DNA from: an uncultured Treponema sp. | GTDB lineage: Bacteria > Spirochaetota > Spirochaetia > Treponematales > Treponemataceae | Length of the DNA stretch: 5,181 bases | Assembly (NCBI GenBank): GCA_946611835.1 | Contig: CAMOEE010000176.1 | Location: forward strand, 1-5,181 | Direction of reading: 5' to 3' | Shown: positions 1-5,181 of the stretch, piece after piece | How positions within the stretch are numbered: the stretch's first letter is position 1 | Layout: each line of letters starts with the position of its first letter | Program-made: the position numbers and the translations under genes | The notes under the pieces: generated by a model | Database searches by the model: none | Told to the model about the DNA's origin: nothing | Seen by the model: only the letters and a program-made list of their open reading frames with translations

Positions 1-942
1 CCAGACCAGGACGGTTTTTGCCATGAGGACGACGCGGGGCATCCATTCCTTGTCGGCGGAGAATCGCTCGTATTCCCGCATGAGATAATCGTAGTTGGGA
101 GGAGACATGTCGGGGCTTCCGCCGTTTGTGGGGTGCCAGGCAGGCTTCCATTCTTCGCTGAGTAAATCGCTTCCGCTCAAAAGTCTTTTAAGCCAGTAAT
201 CTTCGCCTTCGCCCTCTCCAGGAATAAGCAAATCTGCCCAGTGAACGCGGACATAGTTGAGCTGTTCCTGAATGTTGTCGGGGGCAAAATTGACAGGTTC
301 CCGCAAAAATGAGATGAGGTCGTGGCCAAAAGTGCCCCAGTAAGGAAGTTTTTTAAAATAAGACTGAATCTCAGTCCAGACTTCCTTCCATTTTGGATTT
401 TTTCGAAGGCTAGAATCATCAAAAAGGTCGATAAATGGCTTGAAAGCAGGATTTTCGTTGTCCAGATGGAGCATGAGCATTTCTTCAAGAGTCTGCTCCC
501 AGTTGGTGCGGGTGCGTCCGGTCTTTTTTTCGGTCAGCTCAAGGTTGAGATAGTCATCGATTGAAATGTGGCCTTTGTAAACTTCGGTTGGGGGAAACTC
601 AGAACAGAAATCAAGAATCATTGAGCGGATTGTTTGCTTTCCGAATTTTCCTTCAAGTTCAGAAAGGAGGCCTTTAAAAGAATCCTGATATTTCTGGCGG
701 CGGTAAGTGTAGCAGGCCAGGTGGAAAATTTCGTCAAGAAGACCCATTGCATTGAGAGTGCCTGCAGAAATCTGAACTTTATTGTGATTGATTAGATATT
801 GATTGAAGCGGGCCTGAAAATCACGGACAGCCCTGATATTTTGAAGGACGACATTTCCGCTTGAAGCAAAAAGGCCGTCGCTGAATTTACATTCGTCACG
901 AACAGTTTTTGAAATATGAAATTCGTTGTATGAATAGGTCAC
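1..942 (-). CDS. GH13 alpha-amylase-like protein, N-terminal part (runs off left edge)
   Basis: An open frame of 314 codons without a stop continues past the left edge. It starts at GTG (942-940); an in-frame TGA lies 9 codons upstream and a GGGGGA ribosome site sits 5 nt before the GTG, so the start is well fixed. The visible part is the non-catalytic N-terminal region of a family of very large GH13 alpha-amylase-like glycosidases that I recognise from bacterial genomes including spirochaetes. Seen signatures are NAMGLLDEIFHL (residues 64-75), NPAFKPFIDLFDD (164-176), the stretch PYWGTFGHDLISFLRE (200-215), IQEQLNYVR (224-232), a DLLSEE motif (259-264) and MPRVVLMAKTVLVW (301-314), which in this family leads directly into the amylase barrel. 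No signal peptide is visible, so a cytoplasmic role on maltodextrin or glycogen is inferred. The barrel and its catalytic residues lie outside the window, so activity cannot be judged. The assignment rests on remembered family motifs. Confidence 0.72.
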   Translation of the reverse strand, partial: MTYSYNEFHISKTVRDECKFSDGLFASSGNVVLQNIRAVRDFQARFNQYLINHNKVQISAGTLNAMGLLDEIFHLACYTYRRQKYQDSFKGLLSELEGKFGKQTIRSMILDFCSEFPPTEVYKGHISIDDYLNLELTEKKTGRTRTNWEQTLEEMLMLHLDNENPAFKPFIDLFDDSSLRKNPKWKEVWTEIQSYFKKLPYWGTFGHDLISFLREPVNFAPDNIQEQLNYVRVHWADLLIPGEGEGEDYWLKRLLSGSDLLSEEWKPAWHPTNGGSPDMSPPNYDYLMREYERFSADKEWMPRVVLMAKTVLVW

Positions 943-947
943 AAAAA

Positions 948-953
948 TCCCCC
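948..953 (-). promoter_or_regulatory. Ribosome binding site of the GH13 gene
   Basis: GGGGGA on the minus strand ends 5 nt before the GTG at 942. It decides the start, because the first in-frame ATG lies only at about residue 66 and would cut off the conserved beginning. Confidence 0.65.
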
Positions 954-978
954 GAAATCCTGAAAATCAAGTGAATTT

Positions 979-984
979 ATTATA
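979..984 (-). promoter_or_regulatory. Putative -10 box of the GH13 gene
   Basis: A perfect TATAAT reads on the minus strand. It would start transcription near 972 and give a leader of about 30 nt that contains the GGGGGA ribosome site. No convincing -35 hexamer is found 16-18 bp upstream, so the promoter may need an activator or may be weaker than the -10 suggests. The box overlaps one arm of a 12-bp inverted repeat (982-993). Confidence 0.5.
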
Positions 985-1026
985 CAACGAATTAAGGAAA
1001 AAGACATTAAAATTTTGTCGTGAATT

Positions 1027-1044
1027 GCAGGAAAGGGCAGGAAA
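1027..1044. repeat. Two direct GCAGGAAA repeats one helical turn apart
   Basis: GCAGGAAA occurs at 1027-1034 and again at 1037-1044, a 10-bp period. The pair lies about 55 to 72 bp upstream of the predicted GH13 transcription start, where an activator could bind. The motif is short, so chance is possible. Confidence 0.25.
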
Positions 1045-1049
1045 ACAAC

Positions 1050-1082
1050 GGCCGGATTTTTGTCATCGACGAAAATCTGGCC
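1050..1082 (-). terminator. Hairpin after the reductase pseudogene, possible terminator
   Basis: The arms 1050-1064 and 1068-1082 form a 15-position stem with a 3-nt loop, 17 bp beyond the stop codon of the malQ-reductase unit. In minus-strand RNA the stem has two A-C mismatches and is followed by GUUGUUUUCC, a poor U tract. In plus-strand RNA both mismatches become G-U wobbles, so the stem is fully paired, but no U tract follows on that side. A terminator for the minus-strand genes is the simplest reading. A 7-bp outer inverted repeat (TGTCGTG 1016-1022, CACGACA 1082-1088) surrounds it. Confidence 0.45.
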
Positions 1083-1099
1083 ACGACACAAGAAATGCC

Positions 1100-1863
1100 T
1101 TACCAGAGGCCGTGCACGCTTTGTCTTATATACTTGTCGTAAATGGCTTTTACGCCTTCCATCTGCTCTTTTGAGAGTTCCGGCGTTTCGGCGGCACGCA
1201 CATTTGAGCTTACCTGACTTGCCTTGCTGGCCCCTGGAATTACCACGCTTACCTCATCGTGCATCAAAATCCATTTGAGGGCATAGGGAATCAGGTCTTC
1301 TGTGCCAAAAAGGGCTTTTAGTTCTGCTACGGCCTTGAGACCTGTGGCGTAGTCTACTCCGGAGAATGTCTCGCCCTTGTCAAATCGCTCTCCGTTCCTG
1401 TTCGTTGTCCTGTGGTCTTTTTCGCCGAATTTGGTGTTTTCGTCGTAGCGGCCGGTCAAAAGACCTGAAGCCAGCGGAACTCTTGCAATGATTCCCACTC
1501 CTTTATTTTTGGCCATGGGAAAAAGCTCTTCTGTTGGTTTTAAGCGGAACATATTGAAAACGACTTCGATTGCGCTGATGGGGTATTTCATCGCACTAAG
1601 TCCTTCGCTGACTTTTTCGATACTGACACCATACGAGGCGATTTTCCCGGCAGACTTCAATGAATCCAGGGCTTCAAAAACTTCATCTTTTGAAAAAACC
1701 GGGCTTGGCGGGCAGTGAAGCAGAACCATATCCAGCTTTTCAAGACCAAGCCTGCTTAAACTTCCCTGTTGAAAGGCTCGCCCCATTTTGTTCCAAGCTG
1801 CCATGTTCCAAGTCCGATTTCTGAGACGAAGGGGCCGTCTTTATAAAGATGACGGTTTTTCAT
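1100..1863 (-). pseudogene. Aldo/keto reductase, internally deleted and frameshifted
   Basis: The true start is the ATG at 1863, with GGAGG 7 nt upstream and an ATGA overlap with the malQ stop. From it 35 codons give a typical reductase N-terminus, including VSEIGLGTWQLG (residues 13-24) and WGEPF (27-31), and then hit TAA at 1758-1756. Family homology resumes in another frame at SLSRLGLEKLDM (from about 1762) and runs without a stop to 1100: LLHCPPS with the catalytic His, ARVPLASGLLTGRY, and the NADP-binding VIPGASKASQV region. The two parts give about 255 residues, against roughly 315-335 for intact members. Missing are some 75-80 residues, which in this family carry the catalytic Asp and Tyr (DTADVYG-like strand) and the catalytic Lys. 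The gene therefore should not make an active NAD(P)H-dependent oxidoreductase. The clean downstream frame suggests a recent lesion or an assembly error. A 234-codon frame from an ATG at 1804 exists but its first 14 residues are out-of-frame sequence. Confidence 0.85.
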
Positions 1864-3950
1864 TCTTTATCCTCCGCTTTCTGGTGAATTTCTGCTATTT
1901 TTTTGATTTTTGAAATAAGTTTAGCGTTTGAAAAAAGCTTTTCTACTGTTACGGGCATTCTCCAGGTCCAGTTAAAGTGAGACACAGTGCCCGGAATGTT
2001 GATTCTCTCGTCCTTTGCCTTCTCGCCGTAATATTTTGAATCAAGATAGAGCCAGTCCATGAGAGGCGGAATGAACCAGACCCCTCTTGCACTGGCATAG
2101 ATTTTAAGAAGGTTTTCGCAGGTTTTTGGGTCCAGTTTTTCTGAAAACTGCTCGCTTCCCTTTGCGATTACGAAATAGTCAGACTGGGACTTCCGGGAGT
2201 TGTCGATGAATTCGTCTGACATGGGGTGGGCAACGTCAATCAAAGTGTACTTAGGCTCAGCGTCATACCATTCCCGCAAAGTCGATGAATCGTGAACGCT
2301 TGGCGTGACCACACTCAAGGGGCGGAACTCGTGAATGTCAGAAAAAGGTTGCTCCGGCTTGTTCCAGTTTTTGCACCATCTCGTGACTTTAAGCCCTAAA
2401 ATCTCAAATTCGTCCAAAACTTCTTCCATGCAGGGAATGACGACTCCCAAATCTTCACCGCAGGCAGTCATTTTTGATTCACTTTTTAGTGCGGTAAAGA
2501 TTTTTTCAGCCTGTTTTTTCCATTCTTTTTCCTGTTTTTTGGAATTTTCTTCAAAAATCTTTGAGAGGACTTCTTTTTCGTCCGCTGAAAGGCTGTTCCA
2601 GGCTCTTGTTTCGCCGTATTTCCAAAGTGGAACGAATTTGTTCTTTGAGATTTCGATTAGAGTTCGGTTTTTCCACCATGAAGACAGTCTTCTGAAAATC
2701 TCGAACTGAATTGAGGCATCGATATTGTACTTGTCCAGGTTGATTTTCTTGATGTCAAGCTCAGATTTTACGCCGGGCTTGAAAAGCCAGAGCTCTTCCC
2801 GGCCGATTCTGTCGCAGAGAGTGCCTAAAATCTCCCGGGTTGCTTTCGGGTCTCCGATAAGGCGGATAAAATCTTCGGTTGGAAGGTGAGGCTGACTGAG
2901 CCAGCGGATTCTTTCTTTTGAAAAGCCTGCTTTTATAAGCTCGCTCTCACTTATTGCCGAATAAGGCTCCGTGTGCCCCATTTCAGCCGTAAATTCCCCC
3001 TCGGGAATTGTCCAGAGTCTGAAAAAGCCCGGAATGTGGTCCAGCCTGTAGGCTCCAAAAAAGTTTGAGGCAATGCTGATTCTTCGCCGCCACCATTTAA
3101 AGCCGTCCTTTTCCTGGGAAGCAAAGTCGTAGCAGGGAAAGCCCCAGTTCTGACCCGTGGGATTGTCGCCGTCAGGAGGGGAGCCGGCCCGAGCCTTCTG
3201 ATTAAAGACATCGCCGAAAGCCCAGACATCGCAGGAATCTTCGTTGAGCAGAATGGGAAGGTCGCCTTTGAGGGTGATTCCAAGGCTTTTTACATAGTCG
3301 GAGGCAATCTTGAACTGCTTGAAGGCGATGAACTGCTCCCAGACATAAAAATAAAGCTCTTTTCTTAGGGAAGAATCGTTCCAGACTTCAAGAATCTGCT
3401 CTTTTGTGAGCTTTTGAAGGCCTCTTTCCCATTCCTTCCAGCTGGCCTGCAGAAACTGCTGCTTGAAATATTTGTAAACGCAGTAAAAAGGAAGCCAGTC
3501 TTCGTTTTCTTTGATGAAAGTGAGAATGTTTTCCCGCATTTTTTCCGTTTTTTTGCTGCCCCGTGAATGTGAAATGGTTGCGTAAATCTTTCGTAAAAGG
3601 GAGTCTTTGATGTTGACGATAAGGGTGTAGTCAAATCTCTCGTCTTTTTTATGCTGAATGAAGGAATCGTAAGTGCGCCTGAAAGACTGGTCTTTGTCGT
3701 AGCATTTTGAGAATTCCTCAAGAAGGGAAAGGCAGATATACATGGGGTGAAGGGCAAAGGCCGAAAGGGAAGAGTAGGGCGAGCTTTGCATTCCCGTGTC
3801 CAAAACCGGCAGAAGCTGGATTATGGAAAGCCCCGCCTTGGAAGCAAAATTGGCAAATTTGATGAGGGATGGAAATTCACCAATTACAGGAGATTCTTCA
3901 GTTCTCAAGGCCGCAAGTGGTACTACAATGCCAGTTTTTCGTTCAATCAT
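1860..3950 (-). CDS. malQ: 4-alpha-glucanotransferase (amylomaltase, GH77) with DPE2-like catalytic insert
   Basis: The 696-residue protein transfers alpha-1,4-glucan segments between maltodextrins, or to glycogen-type acceptors, in the cytoplasm; there is no signal peptide. GH77 signatures run in order: QLLPVLDTG (45-53), SPYSSLSAFALHP (57-69), GDLPILLNEDSCDVWA (229-244), TGQNWGFPCYDF (265-276), YRLDHIPGF with nucleophile Asp304, GEDLG with acid/base Glu499, SVHDSSTLREWYD with Asp554, and NIPGT...NWTWRM (651-665). The Glu-to-Asp distance of 55 equals that of Thermus amylomaltase (340-395), and Asp304 sits close to Thermus 293. The Asp-to-Glu distance is 195 instead of 47, so about 148 residues (roughly 315-490) are inserted, as in plant DPE2 and related bacterial enzymes, but the N-terminal CBM20 modules of DPE2 are absent. 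All three catalytic acids are present. The start is supported because family homology begins at residue 6. No Shine-Dalgarno precedes it, and the promoter abuts the ATG. The 3' end overlaps the reductase pseudogene by 4 bp. Confidence 0.95.
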   Translation of the reverse strand: MIERKTGIVVPLAALRTEESPVIGEFPSLIKFANFASKAGLSIIQLLPVLDTGMQSSPYSSLSAFALHPMYICLSLLEEFSKCYDKDQSFRRTYDSFIQHKKDERFDYTLIVNIKDSLLRKIYATISHSRGSKKTEKMRENILTFIKENEDWLPFYCVYKYFKQQFLQASWKEWERGLQKLTKEQILEVWNDSSLRKELYFYVWEQFIAFKQFKIASDYVKSLGITLKGDLPILLNEDSCDVWAFGDVFNQKARAGSPPDGDNPTGQNWGFPCYDFASQEKDGFKWWRRRISIASNFFGAYRLDHIPGFFRLWTIPEGEFTAEMGHTEPYSAISESELIKAGFSKERIRWLSQPHLPTEDFIRLIGDPKATREILGTLCDRIGREELWLFKPGVKSELDIKKINLDKYNIDASIQFEIFRRLSSWWKNRTLIEISKNKFVPLWKYGETRAWNSLSADEKEVLSKIFEENSKKQEKEWKKQAEKIFTALKSESKMTACGEDLGVVIPCMEEVLDEFEILGLKVTRWCKNWNKPEQPFSDIHEFRPLSVVTPSVHDSSTLREWYDAEPKYTLIDVAHPMSDEFIDNSRKSQSDYFVIAKGSEQFSEKLDPKTCENLLKIYASARGVWFIPPLMDWLYLDSKYYGEKAKDERINIPGTVSHFNWTWRMPVTVEKLFSNAKLISKIKKIAEIHQKAEDKE
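1871..1875 (-). promoter_or_regulatory. Ribosome binding site of the aldo/keto reductase gene
   Basis: GGAGG lies within the last codons of malQ, 7 nt before the reductase ATG at 1863. Together with the 4-bp ATGA overlap it shows that the reductase was translated from the malQ message, and it fixes the real start upstream of the frame break. Confidence 0.75.
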
Positions 3951-3956
3951 TCTGAT

Positions 3957-3984
3957 ATTGTAACACAGATAAGAAAATTAGCAA
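3957..3984 (-). promoter_or_regulatory. Putative malQ promoter, giving a leaderless mRNA
   Basis: On the minus strand TTGCTA (3984-3979) is followed after 16 bp by TACAAT (3962-3957), which is preceded by TGT, an extended -10 arrangement. Only 6 nt separate the -10 box from the malQ ATG at 3950, so transcription would start at or next to the A of ATG. This fits the lack of any Shine-Dalgarno there. The -35 hexamer lies inside a degenerate unit of the adjoining heptamer array. Confidence 0.5.
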
Positions 3985-4039
3985 TGAGCAGTTAGGAGTT
4001 AGGAGTTAGGAGTTAGGAGTTAGCAGTTAGCAGTTAGCA
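3977..4039. repeat. Heptanucleotide tandem array, nine units
   Basis: Seven exact-length units run from 3991 to 4039: GTTAGGA four times, then GTTAGCA three times. Two degenerate units precede them, ATTAGCA (3977-3983) and ATGAGCA (3984-3990). The array lies directly upstream of malQ and its degenerate end contains the proposed -35 box. Slipped-strand changes in copy number are expected for such arrays. It has no spacers and is not a CRISPR array. Confidence 0.9.
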
Positions 4040-4045
4040 GTGGGA

Positions 4046-4115
4046 AGGGGAGATGTCTCTCCCCTACGCCGCACTTCGTTGCGTCGTACCCCTCTCGCCT
4101 AGGGGCAAGCCCCTA
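4046..4115. repeat. Three consecutive hairpins between the radical SAM gene and malQ
   Basis: Three inverted repeats follow one another. The first is AGGGGAGA/TCTCCCCT (4046-4065, perfect 8-bp stem, 4-nt loop). The second is ACGCCGCA/TGCGTCGT (4066-4087, 8 positions with one mismatch, 6-nt loop). The third is TAGGGGC/GCCCCTA (4100-4115, 6 to 7 bp). The block is GC-rich compared with the malQ upstream end and codes for nothing I can see. No U tract follows any stem on either strand, so a canonical Rho-independent terminator is not supported, although the third stem lies 17 bp after the radical SAM stop and could slow or end transcription. The compact layout resembles a dispersed intergenic repeat; that is inference. 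Confidence 0.6.
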
Positions 4116-4131
4116 AAACCCCACAGGCTTT

Positions 4132-5166
4132 TTAGTCGATGCACCATCCATACTTAAAATGCCAGACGGGTTTTGCGAGTTTGTAGCTGAATGGCTGTTT
4201 GCGCTCGAAGTCGGGGAGCCACTCGGTGTCGGTGCATAAGTCCTGATAGAAGAGGTAGTCGAAATCGTAGGCTTCGATTAAATCCCGCAGGTCTCTGTCC
4301 TCGTTTTCGTTTACGAGGCGGTTTTCTATAGAAGAAAGTGATTTTTTTCGCTTTGAAAGCTCTTCTTCGCTGCCCTTAAAAGGAACCGGCGTGTACTGGC
4401 TCATCAGGGAAATGATTGCCTTGCCATCGGCGTTTTCTTTAAGCCACTGCAAAACGGCGGCGGTCTCAAAAAATCTTCCCGGTAGGAAGAGGTGGCGGAC
4501 GATTACGCCCTGCAAGATTTTGTCCTTTTCGACGATTTTTCCAGGCTTTCCCGAAGTGGAATCAGGAACTTCTTTTTTGACGCTGGTCAGTTTCAGGGGG
4601 TTGTGGTCTATCATCCATTTGACGGCTTCTTTTGCCTTCTCGGGATAGTCTTCGGCTGCACAGAGAGATTTTGAAAGCTCAGGGCTCAATGTTTTGAGGT
4701 CAGGAAGCCAGATTGTAACAAGGCCTTCGAGGAGTTTCAGGCTTTCAACAGAGTCGTAGCCGCTGGAATTCCAGCAGACTGGGAGAGTGAGGCCCTGTTT
4801 ACGAGCCTCCTCAAGCCCCCGGGCAATGGCCGGAATATGATGGCTTCCCGTCACAAGGTTGATGTTCTCAGCCCCGGCTTCCTCAAGCTTGAGGCAGATT
4901 TGGGCGAATTCTTCTTTTGAGACATTTGCTCCCATTCCCTGCTGGCTAATCTGATAGTTCTGGCAGAAGGCACAGCGCAAGTTGCAGCCGGTGAGAAAAA
5001 TCGTGCCGCTTCCGCCGTGAACGGTAATCAGAGGCTCCTCGCCAAAGTGCAGGCAGGCGACGGCAATCCGGATGTCAGAAGGCTCCTTGCAAAATCCAAG
5101 AGACTCATTTCGGTTCACCCCGCATTTTCGAGGACATTGAAGACAGTTTTCATATAAATCTTTCAT
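4132..5166 (-). CDS. PflX-type (COG1313) radical SAM protein
   Basis: The 344-residue protein belongs to the radical SAM enzymes related to pyruvate formate-lyase activase, in the COG1313 group often called PflX. The diagnostic CxxxCxxC is CNLRCAFC at 61-68 (Cys61, Cys65, Cys68), which would bind the 4Fe-4S cluster used to cleave S-adenosylmethionine; GGSGTIFLTG (51-60) precedes it as in the family. A second Cys set near the N-terminus (Cys8, Cys11, Cys15, Cys26, with CPRKCGVNR) is typical of the group. NLVTGSHHIPAI (103-114), WNSSGYDS (132-139), WLPDLK (153-158), VRHLFLPG (223-230), SQYTPVP (256-262) and WLPDF (316-320) also fit. Residues about 195-216 look like a short insert rich in Lys, Ser and Pro. 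The physiological substrate of the group is not known to me; with no glycyl-radical enzyme in view, none can be proposed. The ATG at 5166 has no clear Shine-Dalgarno in the 15 bases available, but family homology begins near residue 6, so the start is credible. Confidence 0.88.
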   Translation of the reverse strand: MKDLYENCLQCPRKCGVNRNESLGFCKEPSDIRIAVACLHFGEEPLITVHGGSGTIFLTGCNLRCAFCQNYQISQQGMGANVSKEEFAQICLKLEEAGAENINLVTGSHHIPAIARGLEEARKQGLTLPVCWNSSGYDSVESLKLLEGLVTIWLPDLKTLSPELSKSLCAAEDYPEKAKEAVKWMIDHNPLKLTSVKKEVPDSTSGKPGKIVEKDKILQGVIVRHLFLPGRFFETAAVLQWLKENADGKAIISLMSQYTPVPFKGSEEELSKRKKSLSSIENRLVNENEDRDLRDLIEAYDFDYLFYQDLCTDTEWLPDFERKQPFSYKLAKPVWHFKYGWCID

Positions 5167-5181
5167 CTGCTTTTACAAGTT

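Larger units (their letters stand above)
920..993. repeat. 12-bp perfect inverted repeat bracketing the GH13 start and -10 box
   Basis: AATTCGTTGTAT (920-931) is the exact reverse complement of ATACAACGAATT (982-993), with 50 bp between the arms. One arm lies in the first codons of the GH13 gene, the other covers part of the TATAAT box and the bases upstream of it. The distal arm lies upstream of the predicted transcription start, so the pair would act at the DNA level (operator sites) rather than as an RNA hairpin. Function is inferred only. Confidence 0.45.

Noticed and set aside
177..564. Open frames on both strands (177-488 minus, 322-564 plus) as small genes
   Set aside because: Both lie inside the continuous 314-codon GH13 frame, have unlikely composition and no ribosome site; they are shadows of that gene.
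1050..1082. Integron attC or other recombination site
   Set aside because: No conserved core sites or unpaired signature bases, and no integrase or cassette structure nearby.
971..1278. Plus-strand open frames of 67 and 72 codons near the reductase end
   Set aside because: They cross the hairpin and the reductase coding region, match no family I know and lack ribosome sites.
1100..1804. Open frame of 234 codons starting at ATG 1804, as a short intact aldo/keto reductase
   Set aside because: Its first 14 residues are the N-terminal reductase coding region read in the wrong frame, and the real start with its ribosome site lies at 1863. It also lacks the catalytic Asp, Tyr and Lys.
2951..3757. 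Additional minus-strand frames of 110 and 130 codons inside malQ
   Set aside because: They are out-of-frame readings of a well-supported GH77 gene.
3977..4039. CRISPR array
   Set aside because: Units are 7 bp, contiguous and without spacers; no cas genes are in view.
4100..4115. Canonical Rho-independent terminator of the radical SAM gene
   Set aside because: The stem is followed by GGCGAGAGGGG on the minus strand, not by a U tract; kept only as part of the hairpin block.
4047..4126. G-quadruplex on the minus strand from four GGGG runs
   Set aside because: Only two runs are close together; the other gaps are about 17 and 24 nt, and the runs pair with CCCC tracts in hairpins.

Overview
This window reads as part of a starch/maltodextrin-utilisation neighbourhood, with every recognisable gene on the minus strand. 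Read in the direction of transcription (right to left) it holds: a complete COG1313 (PflX-type) radical SAM protein (5166-4132); a 180-bp intergenic block with a heptanucleotide tandem array and three hairpins; a complete GH77 4-alpha-glucanotransferase, malQ (3950-1860); an aldo/keto reductase gene that overlaps malQ by 4 bp but carries an internal frame-breaking deletion and is called a pseudogene (1863-1100); a hairpin and a promoter region; and the first 314 codons of a large GH13 alpha-amylase-like protein that runs off the left edge (942-1).

The organism is most likely a spirochaete of the Treponema type from an animal-associated or anaerobic habitat. This is an inference from the combination of a GH13 enzyme with this particular N-terminal domain, a CBM-less GH77 with a large catalytic insert, a PflX-type radical SAM protein, codon use rich in TTT/CTT/GAA/AAA, and structured intergenic repeats. 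No rRNA or other phylogenetic marker is present, so the genus is not proved.

Functionally, MalQ and the GH13 protein would act together on alpha-1,4-glucans: MalQ transfers glucan segments between maltodextrins or glycogen-like acceptors, and GH13 proteins hydrolyse or rearrange alpha-glucosidic bonds. The aldo/keto reductase gene was translationally coupled to malQ (ATGA overlap with a strong Shine-Dalgarno inside the malQ end) but its deletion removes three of the four catalytic residues. The radical SAM gene is separated from malQ by the repeat block and probably forms a separate unit.

The points most worth a second look are the recent-looking lesion in the reductase, the roughly 150-residue insert between the catalytic Asp and Glu of MalQ (as in plant DPE2, but without starch-binding modules), a predicted leaderless malQ transcript whose -35 box lies inside a heptamer tandem array, and a 12-bp inverted repeat that brackets the start and -10 box of the GH13 gene. 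I do not see a wholly new multi-gene system in this window.
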